A stretch of DNA of 9,299 nt from contig CAVBQS010000037.1 in assembly GCA_963597615.1 (NCBI GenBank), forward strand, positions 1 to 9,299, in the 5' to 3' direction. The notes beneath the pieces were generated by a model. It searched no databases, was not told the origin of the DNA, and saw only the letters and a list, made by a program, of their open reading frames with translations. Source of the DNA: CAKRJP01 sp963597615. GTDB lineage: Bacteria; Bacillota; Clostridia; Lachnospirales; Lachnospiraceae. The position numbers and the translations under genes are program-made. Position 1 is the first letter of the stretch. Every line of letters begins with the position of its first letter. This document shows, piece after piece, positions 1-6,829 of this stretch.

Positions 1-61
1 ATTAAATGGTAATGCTGACATCATTTTTACTTAAGGGGTTCTGAACAGTTACAATTAATAC

Positions 62-100
62 TAAAAATAAGCCGAGACGTATTTTTGCATCTCGGCTTTT
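62..100. terminator. Intrinsic terminator, possibly bidirectional
   Basis: A perfect 8-bp stem (AGCCGAGA at 70-77 with TCTCGGCT at 90-97) encloses a 12-nt loop. Read on the minus strand it lies 18 nt past the CDF exporter stop and is followed by TATTTTTA, so it should end that transcript. On the plus strand it is followed by TTTTG, so it may also stop a gene entering from left of the window. Bases 1-61 contain only a short open stretch that could be the tail of such a gene; nothing there can be named. Confidence 0.85.
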
Positions 101-115
101 GTAATTTACATAAAA

Positions 116-997
116 TCACTTCATAGGATTCACATGCACCATGATATGTTTTACCTTGGAAAAGTTCTTCTCTATACGATCGTGAACATCCTCTGCAATG
201 CCATGGGCCTCCCTCAGTGAAAGGGACCCATCCACGGAAATCTCAACATCCACATAAATTTTATTTCCAAAAATTCTTGTCTGCAGTAAGTCGATTCCCA
301 ACACATTTTCATTCTTTCGAACACAGTCTAAAAGCTTAGTCTCTGTCTCCTCATCACAAGAGTGGTCTACCATCTTATCCATGGCATCCATAAAAATATC
401 ATAGGAAGCTTTCACAACAAACACAAAGATCATTAAACTCGCTAGGGAATCCATAATTGGGAAACCTAATCTTGCTCCGGCAATTCCGATCAAGGCTCCT
501 ATAGAGGAAATGGCATCCGAACGATGATGCCAAGCGTCGGCTAGAAGGGCGCTGGAATCAATCTTTTTTGCATAGTATCTTGTATACCAATACATACCTT
601 CTTTCGCGGCTATAGATATAATGGCTGCAATTAATGCCAAAATCCCCGGAACCTGCAAATTCATGTATTCTGCTTGCATAATATTTTTTAAAGCTTCTGC
701 CCCGATGCCAAGTCCGGTAATCAGCAGAATAATAGACAGGACGATGGCCGCTACACATTCTAGTCGTTCATGGCCGTAGGGATGTTCCTTATCCGGGGTC
801 TTTGAGGATAATTTAATTCCAATAAGCACAATGATGGTGCTAAATACATCCGATGCCGAATGAATGGCATCACTGAGCATTGCATTAGAATGGGCAATAA
901 TTCCAGTCAAAAGTTTAAAAATTGATAGTAGGACATTTCCCACAATCGTAGCAAAAGACACTTTGTTTGCTACCTTTTGAAAATTCATATTTTCCAT
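116..997 (-). CDS. Cation diffusion facilitator (CDF) family divalent metal exporter
   Basis: Integral membrane protein of 293 residues that should export a divalent metal (Zn, Co, Ni, Fe or similar) in exchange for protons, working as a dimer. The transmembrane part (about residues 15-210) carries the paired transport-site motifs of the family: H46-x3-D50 in TM2 (SDAIHSASD) and H157-x3-D161 in TM5 (DAWHHRSD). This HD-HD set is usual for Zn/Co/Ni/Cd-type members. The HPYGHERLE loop (about 72-80) is also typical. The C-terminal part (about 212-293) looks like the cytoplasmic ZT_dimer domain, with conserved D-V-E and H-x-H-x-N near the end. There is no His-rich loop. I chose the ATG at 997 because GGAGG lies 8 nt upstream; a TTG at 1012 overlaps that site. 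The leader carries a NiCo-type riboswitch, which points to Co/Ni or Fe(II) as the physiological signal. The metal itself cannot be settled from sequence. Confidence 0.95.
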   Translation of the reverse strand: MENMNFQKVANKVSFATIVGNVLLSIFKLLTGIIAHSNAMLSDAIHSASDVFSTIIVLIGIKLSSKTPDKEHPYGHERLECVAAIVLSIILLITGLGIGAEALKNIMQAEYMNLQVPGILALIAAIISIAAKEGMYWYTRYYAKKIDSSALLADAWHHRSDAISSIGALIGIAGARLGFPIMDSLASLMIFVFVVKASYDIFMDAMDKMVDHSCDEETETKLLDCVRKNENVLGIDLLQTRIFGNKIYVDVEISVDGSLSLREAHGIAEDVHDRIEKNFSKVKHIMVHVNPMK

Positions 998-1074
998 AAT
1001 CGTTACCTCCAAATAATCAAGATAACTCTATGGCACTAACTATATGTGGGAGTTTTAATTGATGCATTCAAAAG

Positions 1075-1127
1075 ATAAAAAGAAAACACCCACGAACCAG
1101 TATTAGCAACAACTGTCCCGCGGATGT
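1075..1127 (-). terminator. Riboswitch-controlled intrinsic terminator (expression platform)
   Basis: On the minus strand, 1127-1112 pairs with 1101-1086 to give a 16-position stem with one A-G mismatch and several G-U pairs, around a 10-nt loop. A U-rich tract (TTTTCTTTTTAT) follows at once. The 5' arm contains the 3' strand of aptamer helix P4 (1126-1120), the conserved CGGGACAG core and part of the P1 3' strand (1115-1112). Aptamer and terminator are therefore mutually exclusive. Metal binding should disrupt the terminator and allow transcription into the exporter gene, an ON switch. The pairing is read directly; the switching behaviour is inferred from the known class. Confidence 0.85.
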
Positions 1128-1197
1128 AAAGATTCATTCCACTGTCACCTTCTGTGACCCGACTCCATGATAAAAGATCACGGTCTGCTCAGTTTGT
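1109..1197 (-). promoter_or_regulatory. NiCo (czcD) metal-sensing riboswitch aptamer
   Basis: The 5' leader of the CDF gene folds by eye into the four-way junction of the NiCo/czcD riboswitch class. P1 is ACAAACTG (1197-1190) with CAGTTGT (1115-1109), with one bulged A. P2 is 1183-1177 with 1171-1165. P3 is GTCAC/GTGAC (1158-1154 with 1148-1144). P4 is 1142-1135 with 1126-1120, with one bulged A. The conserved junction strings of the class, as I remember them from the crystallised example, are present in order: ACTGAGCAG after P1, a TCGGG element between P2 and P3, and CGGGACAGTT closing P4/P1. The class was described as sensing Co and Ni, with later work arguing for Fe(II). Its position, directly upstream of a CDF exporter and overlapping a terminator, is the expected one. 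Confidence 0.9.
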
Positions 1198-1227
1198 ACT
1201 GTAGTTTTGTATGCAGTGCAAAGAGTT

Positions 1228-1243
1228 ATGATATGTATATCAT
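1228..1243. repeat. 7-2-7 palindrome over the -10 box, possible operator
   Basis: ATGATAT and ATATCAT form a perfect 7-bp inverted repeat with a 2-bp spacer. It covers the -10 element of the exporter promoter and the presumed start region. A dimeric repressor could bind here and block RNA polymerase, adding transcription-initiation control to the riboswitch. It is entirely A/T-rich apart from one G and one C per arm pair, so chance is a real alternative. Confidence 0.35.
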
Positions 1244-1262
1244 ATGTAAATGGATTTGTCAA
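1234..1262 (-). promoter_or_regulatory. Sigma-A-type promoter of the riboswitch/CDF transcript
   Basis: On the minus strand a perfect TTGACA (1262-1257) is separated by 17 nt from TATACA (1239-1234). Transcription would start near 1227, about 30 nt before the aptamer. The -35 box begins just 4 nt past the stop codon of the upstream YfhO-family gene, so the exporter has its own promoter packed against that gene's end. Confidence 0.8.
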
Positions 1263-1279
1263 AGATTATTTTTTGACAA
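1256..1279. repeat. 8-bp inverted repeat at the YfhO gene stop
   Basis: TTGTCAAA (1256-1263) and TTTGACAA (1272-1279) are perfect inverted arms around an 8-nt loop that contains the stop codon of the YfhO-family gene. On the minus strand the downstream arm also supplies the TTGACA -35 box of the next promoter. No U-tract follows, so it is a poor terminator; it might act as a weak mRNA 3' hairpin. Confidence 0.4.
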
Positions 1280-4040
1280 TCCTTAGAACTATCAATAACA
1301 AAATTCCTATTACCGACATACATTTCCCAACAGCCAGCCCGGGAGCATGATAGATAATCTGGATGGTATGTTCGCCTTTTGAAAGTTTGCATCCTAAAAA
1401 TGCAGTATTCACTTTCTCAGAAGTTACAGTTTCACCGTCCACCTGGATATCAAAATTTTTGTCATAGGGAATGGTGGAAATAAAATATCCGTCATTTTCC
1501 ATTTGGATACTTCCGGAGATTATATTTTCCTTGGTCTGACTTCTGTTTAATTTAAACTCAGACTGATAAAGGGAGGTGTCCGGCAAGGTTCCAATATAAG
1601 CCTCTATATCTGTAATCTGATAAGAACCCTTACCAAAAGAAATCTTTACAGAATCCTGTCCTGCGGTAAGGGAAACTGCATAAGTGAAGGTTGTATTATT
1701 ATTATAGTAAATATGTTTCTTGGCACTTAATTTGTTTCGTTCCCCATTTACACTGATAATCATATCCTTGTTAGGATGAAGATTTTTAACATGAAATCTT
1801 AAAAAGAGAAGGTGATCTTGGGATTGGATTTTCTGTAAGTTGTACTGGTCCTGGGCAGATCCTTCTTCTGAATAGATATACAGTTCAATTCCATGATGTT
1901 TCCTTGCCTTGACCTGATAGCCATTAGATGTTTTTGACAACCAGGAAGGTGTATCTGAATCCCCGACCCCATTATTCCTAGGCTTTAGATTCAAATTGGT
2001 TTTCTGTATATTGGCAGTACATGAATCCTGTTTTGGGATATTTCCTTCTGTGGCATTTTTTTCAGAAGACGTTTTCTGAATGCTTTCTTTAAGACCAAAA
2101 GTTTTATTCATACTGTCATTGGCAGGGGTGTCTTTTACAACGGCATAAGACAAGAGGGCAGTCTGGTTATAAGGAAATATTAGCTTCTTATAATCTGTTT
2201 CGGACATTAACTGATTGGTTCCGTAGGCAATAGGTGATGCCGATGGATTTTGATATACTTTGAAAGCTCCATAATCTTTATACAGGTTATATCCATTTAG
2301 TGTATTAGCAGAAATAATGTATTTCTCGCCCATAAACCTTTGGTAAACAGGATTTTGTGAGACGGACTGCATCAAGTAATTACGGAAGGGCTGCTCAATG
2401 TCGAAGGTTTTCTGGCGGAAATTCTGATACTCTGTATTGTATGAGGAAGTATAGATGGACGAAATATTCTGCCTAATATCCCAGATCCTATTTAGGTTGG
2501 CTGCGTTTTCATTGGAATACCCAATCTGTGAGATTCGGTAGTAGGAATCATCTTCATCAAGGATGTCCGAGATCGCTTGCCCAATAGAAGAATCGGTAAC
2601 CTTTTCGTAGAAGGCAGAATCAACTTCCGTTCCATACTTGCTTCCGTAAATGCTTCCAAAGACTGCCAAAAAGACAATCATAGGAATTGTCAGGAGAAAG
2701 CTCCAGTTAAATGTTGGCAATATGCGCTTATGTAATATCCAAAAGAGGAGATAGGTAGCTAGCATAATAAGGCCGTCCAGTAAAATGAATTTCCAAAATT
2801 CCCCAAAACTATTTCCGTGACGAAATATTACTAGGCAGAGGATGGTCAGTAAATACGGGACTAGGCCAAGGCGCAAAAGACTATGCTTCGATCTGGCATC
2901 TAAAGTTTGAAGATAGTTAGCCATTATATAACAAAGTAGGGGCAAAAATGGAATAAATGCTTTATAACGTAGGTAGAGGCCCCCATTTAATACATAAAGG
3001 AAGACAGGAACAGTCAGTATGACAAAAACACTCCAGGAAAGAAATCGTTCACTCCACTTTTTGTAGGCCAGGGAGGCGAATAGCACCGTCAAGATAAAGC
3101 TTCCAAATCCAAGGCCATAAGGGGAATATAAAAATCCTGACAGCTTAATTTGTGGAAGAAAAAGGCTGGCCAGAGATTGGATACTTTTCGTTGTAGAGGA
3201 GCTGCCATCACTGTTTCGTCCGAACAAGGCATATGCAGTTGGCACCAGAAGGAGGCCACTTAGACAGATGGCTATAACAAAGGATGTTATAAAATGAATC
3301 CCGTCAATGAAAAAATATTTAATAGTAACTTTTTGTTGTAGAGATTCCAAGGCCTGTCCATAGCGATAAATTCCATATATAACCAGAACCAGCATTCCTC
3401 CAATACTGAAGTAAAAACTAGTCAAGATCATGAGAAAAAGGCTAAGGATCAGTGGAAGTTGTCTGCGTAAGGGAAGAATCCGGTGGTTTTCCACGAAAGA
3501 AGCTTCCTGAAAATATTTGTCCACATTTAAACATCCAAGAATCAGAAAAGGCATGTAATTCATAAACATAATCTGACTGTAGGAGTGGTAGATTACGGGA
3601 CCTGCCAGTAAAAAGGAAAGGGTAGTGCAAAAACTAATCTTTACAGAAAAATCTCTGCTGCGAAGCCAGTGGTATAAAAGAAGTACCGAAGCCAGCAGAC
3701 AGCAAAAAGACATTCCCATTACATAATCTGTCATTTTCACAAAGGGTAGGGCATAGGAGGGCAAAAATAAAGGACTAAGGAGTCCATAGTAAGCAAAATT
3801 ATAAATATTTTGTCCGCCACCGATATTGGCAGCAAATTCAGGGATTAATTTGCCGGTTTCATAAAATTGCTGTCTAAAGTAATCGGGGAATACGCTGTGT
3901 TGGCTGATCCAATCTACTTTGGAGCCGAAAATTCCGTATTTTGTACAGAATAGATAGCAGAAGAGAAATGTCAGTAAAGTTAACAATAAATAAGGGACAA
4001 GTCCTTGTCCCTTAAGCTTTTTATTCTTAAAATGTTTCAT
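1266..4040 (-). CDS. yfhO: YfhO-family polytopic membrane protein, likely envelope glycosyltransferase-like
   Basis: Protein of 924 residues with a large N-terminal multi-spanning domain (to about residue 465), a long presumably extracellular beta-rich part (about 470-895) and a final hydrophobic helix (about 902-920) ending in basic residues. This is the architecture of the YfhO family, which has a GT-C-like membrane fold. The first outside loop carries family-like features: a D-W-I-S-Q-H segment, then G-G-G-Q-N, then a YYGLLSPLFLP motif. In Bacillus, YfhO works with CsbB and GtcA to add GlcNAc to lipoteichoic acid; a similar envelope role is inferred here. No CsbB- or GtcA-like partner is visible nearby. 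Residues about 645-705 form a polar N/K/S/T-rich linker. The ATG at 4040 has AAGGAGA about 7 nt upstream. The gene lies 106 bp downstream of the transporter gene with no GC-rich terminator between them, so read-through is possible. The symbol is a family-level assignment. Confidence 0.85.
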   Translation of the reverse strand: MKHFKNKKLKGQGLVPYLLLTLLTFLFCYLFCTKYGIFGSKVDWISQHSVFPDYFRQQFYETGKLIPEFAANIGGGQNIYNFAYYGLLSPLFLPSYALPFVKMTDYVMGMSFCCLLASVLLLYHWLRSRDFSVKISFCTTLSFLLAGPVIYHSYSQIMFMNYMPFLILGCLNVDKYFQEASFVENHRILPLRRQLPLILSLFLMILTSFYFSIGGMLVLVIYGIYRYGQALESLQQKVTIKYFFIDGIHFITSFVIAICLSGLLLVPTAYALFGRNSDGSSSTTKSIQSLASLFLPQIKLSGFLYSPYGLGFGSFILTVLFASLAYKKWSERFLSWSVFVILTVPVFLYVLNGGLYLRYKAFIPFLPLLCYIMANYLQTLDARSKHSLLRLGLVPYLLTILCLVIFRHGNSFGEFWKFILLDGLIMLATYLLFWILHKRILPTFNWSFLLTIPMIVFLAVFGSIYGSKYGTEVDSAFYEKVTDSSIGQAISDILDEDDSYYRISQIGYSNENAANLNRIWDIRQNISSIYTSSYNTEYQNFRQKTFDIEQPFRNYLMQSVSQNPVYQRFMGEKYIISANTLNGYNLYKDYGAFKVYQNPSASPIAYGTNQLMSETDYKKLIFPYNQTALLSYAVVKDTPANDSMNKTFGLKESIQKTSSEKNATEGNIPKQDSCTANIQKTNLNLKPRNNGVGDSDTPSWLSKTSNGYQVKARKHHGIELYIYSEEGSAQDQYNLQKIQSQDHLLFLRFHVKNLHPNKDMIISVNGERNKLSAKKHIYYNNNTTFTYAVSLTAGQDSVKISFGKGSYQITDIEAYIGTLPDTSLYQSEFKLNRSQTKENIISGSIQMENDGYFISTIPYDKNFDIQVDGETVTSEKVNTAFLGCKLSKGEHTIQIIYHAPGLAVGKCMSVIGILLLIVLRIVKK

Positions 4041-4103
4041 AGAAATTCTCCTTACAAGTACTGGAATACAATAACAGTAAATTGTGAAGATAAATAGAAA
4101 TTA

Positions 4104-4120
4104 AATCTTAAAAAATCTTA
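4104..4120. repeat. Pair of direct repeats upstream of the YfhO gene
   Basis: AATCTTA occurs at 4104-4110 and again at 4114-4120, exactly 10 bp apart, in the 106-bp gap upstream of the YfhO-family start. One-helical-turn direct repeats are the layout used by OmpR/PhoB-type response regulators. The surroundings are very A/T-rich, and I could not place convincing -35/-10 boxes beside them, so this is a weak candidate operator. Confidence 0.25.
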
Positions 4121-4146
4121 ATTTTTCAGAAAGAATTAACCAGAAT

Positions 4147-5472
4147 TTAAAATGCAACCTGCATAAAGAGTGCAACGCAACAAAGAATCAGGGCTAAAGG
4201 AACATAAACAAAACGTCCAAGATTATACCAGAGAGTTCCTCTTGTTTTTTTGCTTCCGGTATTGATAGCGGCAAGAAGAATGTCCTTTTTCATAACATAG
4301 AACCAGGTAATTGCTCCCAAGGTTGCACCAATAGGAATAATGTAGATAGAAACAATGTCCATCCAAGGCCCCCATTTGGAAATAGGTTCCATGCCAAGTC
4401 CGAAGCCCAAACAAATTACGCAGAGAATAATCAAAACACTCATGCGATTAAGCTTAGGAAATCTATACAGCAGAGATTCAGCAACTGCCTCAAACATATT
4501 TTGCAGGGAGCTTACTCCTGCAAAGATCATGGCTACATAGAGGATAACGGCAAAAAGTCGCCCCAAAGGGATATCCTGTAAAATAGTAGGCAAAGTGACA
4601 AACAAAAGGCTTGGTCCGCTTCCTATATCCAGCCCATAGGAAAAGCAGGCGGGAATAATCACCAGGGCTGCTACCACAGCAGCAATGGTATCAAAAAGGG
4701 CCGTGTGTCCGGCACATCCCACAACATCTTCTTCTTTAGAAAGATAAGCCCCATAGGCAATCATCCCACTTCCTGTCACAGAAAGGGAGAAGAAGGCCTG
4801 GCCCATGGCCCAGATCCAGATCATAGGATCAAGGAGGGCTTCCCAACGGGGCGTAAACATAAAGATGTAGCCTTTTAGGGATTCGGGAAGCATAGCTACA
4901 CGGATTGCCAAAATTATAAAGATTATGAAGAAAAGAGGCATCATAATCTTATTTGTTTTTTCAATACTCTGAGCACCCAGATAAAGGGTAAGCAGGGTCC
5001 CTACAACCACGATAATGTGGTAGCCAACTACAGAATAAGAGGAGGTTGAAAAGCTTTCAAACCAACTGGCAGTATCTGTAGTCATTAAGGTTCCTAGAAG
5101 AGAATCAACAAGAGCTTTAAGAATATAAGTTAAAATAACGGCATAGCCAATTGCAATGCACATAGAACCTGCAAGAGGAAGCCAGGCTAAAAGACCTCCG
5201 GCCTTTCCAGCTTTTTCCCCACGGGTAGCCCAGGCCTTTTCATAAGAACCTAAGGTACCGGTGCCGGACTGCCTTCCGATGGAAAATTCAGCCGGTAAGC
5301 CGATATAGCTGAAAATAACAATAAAAAGCAGATAAATCAGCAGGAAGGCACCGCCTCCGTTACTTCCCAGCTTGTTAGGAAATCCCCAGACATTGGCCAT
5401 ACCTACAGCAGAACCAACAGAAGCCAGAATAAATCCCCAGCGGCTGGCAAAATTTTTCGTATTGTTCTTCAT
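4147..5472 (-). CDS. Neurotransmitter:sodium symporter (NSS) family transporter
   Basis: Inner-membrane sodium-coupled symporter of 441 residues, the length of the short bacterial members with 11 rather than 12 helices; such proteins import amino acids. The TM1 region lines up residue for residue with LeuT: R11-W12, then G20, A22, V23 and N27 of the sodium sites, then the NGGGAF motif (38-43). The unwound TM6 reads FFSLSVTGSG, with Ser at the LeuT T254 position. TM8 has FAGVSS, keeping the two hydroxyl residues of the Na2 site. Two oddities: Gly replaces the LeuT gating Arg at position 30 (NVWGFP), and Gly sits where LeuT has F259, which could leave room for a bulky substrate. The substrate cannot be named. 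The ATG at 5472 is preceded by GGGGGA, a close and slightly unusual ribosome site. The gene has its own promoter in the divergent region. Confidence 0.92.
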   Translation of the reverse strand: MKNNTKNFASRWGFILASVGSAVGMANVWGFPNKLGSNGGGAFLLIYLLFIVIFSYIGLPAEFSIGRQSGTGTLGSYEKAWATRGEKAGKAGGLLAWLPLAGSMCIAIGYAVILTYILKALVDSLLGTLMTTDTASWFESFSTSSYSVVGYHIIVVVGTLLTLYLGAQSIEKTNKIMMPLFFIIFIILAIRVAMLPESLKGYIFMFTPRWEALLDPMIWIWAMGQAFFSLSVTGSGMIAYGAYLSKEEDVVGCAGHTALFDTIAAVVAALVIIPACFSYGLDIGSGPSLLFVTLPTILQDIPLGRLFAVILYVAMIFAGVSSLQNMFEAVAESLLYRFPKLNRMSVLIILCVICLGFGLGMEPISKWGPWMDIVSIYIIPIGATLGAITWFYVMKKDILLAAINTGSKKTRGTLWYNLGRFVYVPLALILCCVALFMQVAF

Positions 5473-5542
5473 ATTTCCCCCAATGACCTTAATAAAGTCT
5501 CTTTTATGTGGCCTTTTGGCCCTAAATTACAATCGCAAGATG

Positions 5543-5588
5543 CCTTTTGATTTTAAAGTTATAATGTGACAAAGTCAATATCAAAAGG
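5543..5588. repeat. 9-bp inverted repeat flanking the NSS promoter, plus a third half-site
   Basis: CCTTTTGAT (5543-5551) and ATCAAAAGG (5580-5588) are perfect inverted copies 28 nt apart, bracketing the -10 and -35 of the transporter promoter. The core CCTTTTG occurs once more at 5512-5518, inside a GGCCTTTTGGCC palindrome (5510-5521) in the transporter leader. Two or three half-sites around one promoter suggest binding of a regulator, perhaps with looping or cooperative occupancy. No regulator gene is in the window. Confidence 0.45.
5550..5578 (-). promoter_or_regulatory. Promoter of the NSS transporter gene
   Basis: On the minus strand TTGACT (5578-5573) and TAAAAT (5555-5550) are separated by exactly 17 nt, a good match to sigma-A consensus. 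The start of transcription would be near 5543, giving a leader of about 70 nt. That leader contains a short GGCC-AAAA-GGCC hairpin and a GACTT...AAGGTC hairpin just before the ribosome site. Confidence 0.65.
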
Positions 5589-5624
5589 TTCCTTGTAGAA
5601 AATGGCAGTTGTGCAAAAAATTCG

Positions 5625-5653
5625 TTGTAAAAAAAGGTCCCCAATGCTATGTT
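5625..5653 (+). promoter_or_regulatory. Promoter of the TPR/YfaP-domain gene
   Basis: TTGTAA (5625-5630), a 17-nt spacer and TATGTT (5648-5653), with an extended TGC just before the -10. Transcription would start near 5660, about 28 nt upstream of the chosen start codon and just upstream of the GGAGAGAGG ribosome site. The in-frame ATG at 5649 lies inside the -10 box, which argues against its use. Confidence 0.55.
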
Positions 5654-5687
5654 AAAGATAATTCATCGAGGAGAGAGGAAAAAGTTT

Positions 5688-6821
5688 ATGAGCGATAAGA
5701 AAAGAAAAATTCTATTAATCGTATTAAGCTCTCTGCTGGTGATCGTAATTGGAATCATTGCTTATATGCTGCTTAACAATCATATGATAGAGTCCCAGTA
5801 TACAGTGGCCATCACCCAGGCAGAGAAATATCTCCAAGATAAGAACTACGAAGATGCCCTTGTTTCTTACAAGCAAGCTTTGGCTCTTGATCCGGATAGT
5901 GAGGCTCCATACCTAGGATTGGCTAATACTTATGTAGCCATGGGAGATACCAGCAAGGCAGTTAGTATCTTGAATCAGGGACTTAAAAGAATGGATTCTT
6001 CTAAGTTAAAGAACCTTTTAAACCTATTGGAAAACTCTGGAGTAGAAAATAAGAATTCTGAAAATGAAAAGAATGAAAGCCAAGAAGAACCTGAAAAGAG
6101 TAATATAGCTGGCCTGGTTAAAAATGCGGAAACAAAAGATCTTGTACAGAATGCAAGCTTGACATTCACAGCACAGGATGATGATTCTGTAAAAGAAACT
6201 GCCACCACCGATCATTCCGGAGCCTTTAAGATTCAACTTACTCCTGGAAAATATACTGTCACAATCACAGTAGATGATTATGAGGAAAAGGAAATTGAAT
6301 TTGAGGTCCAAGAGGGAAAAACCTACAGTGAAGGGGAGTTTGAGGTCACTCCAGAGAGCGAGGCAACCCAAGAGGCTGAGGCTGACCCAGAGTTAGAGGA
6401 AGGAACTGGGAAGTTTGTCCTTCAGTGGGAAGATAAATCCTTGGATCTACATACACATTTTGATAGTTATAGTTATGGTCACATACATGTATGTTATAAT
6501 TTGCTTTATAATCTCGAAAATAAAGGTTGCCAAAAACCAGATTGGGAGATTAAGGAGACTGAGAACTATATGACAGAGACTACTACGATTTATGACCTGT
6601 CCCAGTGGACTTGCAGTGTTTATTTTCCTTCATTAACCTCAATTAAACCAGTCCATGGAGCTACTATAAAAGTGTATCTTCCGGGAGAGTCGGTTGTTAA
6701 TCTTACCTTGGACTGCACTTCAAATGAGGATAATATATGGATGATAGGTGAAATCAAAGATGGAAAAATGGAAGTGTTAAACTATACAGTTCACGGTGAT
6801 CCATATACAATACTAAACTAA
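5688..6821 (+). CDS. Membrane-anchored TPR protein with carboxypeptidase-regulatory-like and YfaP/DUF2135-like domains
   Basis: Protein of 377 residues of unknown function. A basic start (KKRK) and one hydrophobic helix (about 8-29) make an uncleaved membrane anchor with the rest probably outside. Residues about 38-102 are two TPR-like helix pairs, including the typical A...Y..AL.LDP pattern, so a protein-protein contact role is likely. An E/N/K-rich linker leads to a beta domain (about 139-220) with the D-x-x-G-x-F...L-x-P-G-x-Y-x-V pattern of CarboxypepD_reg-like folds. After a second acidic linker, residues about 242-377 resemble YfaP/DUF2135 domains: L252-D-L-H255, E-T-T-T-I-Y, G-A-x-I-K-V-Y and W-x-x-x-E-I-x-D-G. 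The ATG at 5688 is chosen because GGAGAGAGG precedes it and the upstream ATG falls in the promoter. No terminator follows the stop; an insertion sequence starts 8 nt after it. Confidence 0.8.
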   Translation: MSDKKRKILLIVLSSLLVIVIGIIAYMLLNNHMIESQYTVAITQAEKYLQDKNYEDALVSYKQALALDPDSEAPYLGLANTYVAMGDTSKAVSILNQGLKRMDSSKLKNLLNLLENSGVENKNSENEKNESQEEPEKSNIAGLVKNAETKDLVQNASLTFTAQDDDSVKETATTDHSGAFKIQLTPGKYTVTITVDDYEEKEIEFEVQEGKTYSEGEFEVTPESEATQEAEADPELEEGTGKFVLQWEDKSLDLHTHFDSYSYGHIHVCYNLLYNLENKGCQKPDWEIKETENYMTETTTIYDLSQWTCSVYFPSLTSIKPVHGATIKVYLPGESVVNLTLDCTSNEDNIWMIGEIKDGKMEVLNYTVHGDPYTILN

Positions 6822-6829
6822 AATATTAT
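6819..6829. repeat. Left copy of 11-bp target-site duplication
   Basis: TAAAATATTAT directly abuts the left end of the insertion sequence and is repeated exactly at 7824-7834 on its right. The first three bases are the stop codon of the TPR/YfaP gene, so insertion left that reading frame intact. An 11-bp duplication is in the range reported for IS4-type elements. Confidence 0.8.

Noticed and set aside
998..1012. Upstream TTG start for the CDF exporter
   Set aside because: The TTG overlaps the GGAGG ribosome site that serves the ATG at 997, and it has no site of its own.
5560..5565. Perfect TATAAT on the plus strand as a promoter for the TPR gene
   Set aside because: No acceptable -35 lies 16-18 nt upstream (AAGATG there) and there is no extended TG; the 5625-5653 pair fits better.
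5649..5687. Upstream ATG start for the TPR/YfaP protein, adding 13 residues
   Set aside because: It lies inside the best -10 box and lacks a good ribosome site, while ATG 5688 follows GGAGAGAGG.
6024..6371. A 115-residue minus-strand open frame within the TPR/YfaP gene
   Set aside because: It has no ribosome site and low-complexity Phe/Leu/Ile-rich content, and lies opposite a well-supported coding gene; it is a complementary-strand artefact.
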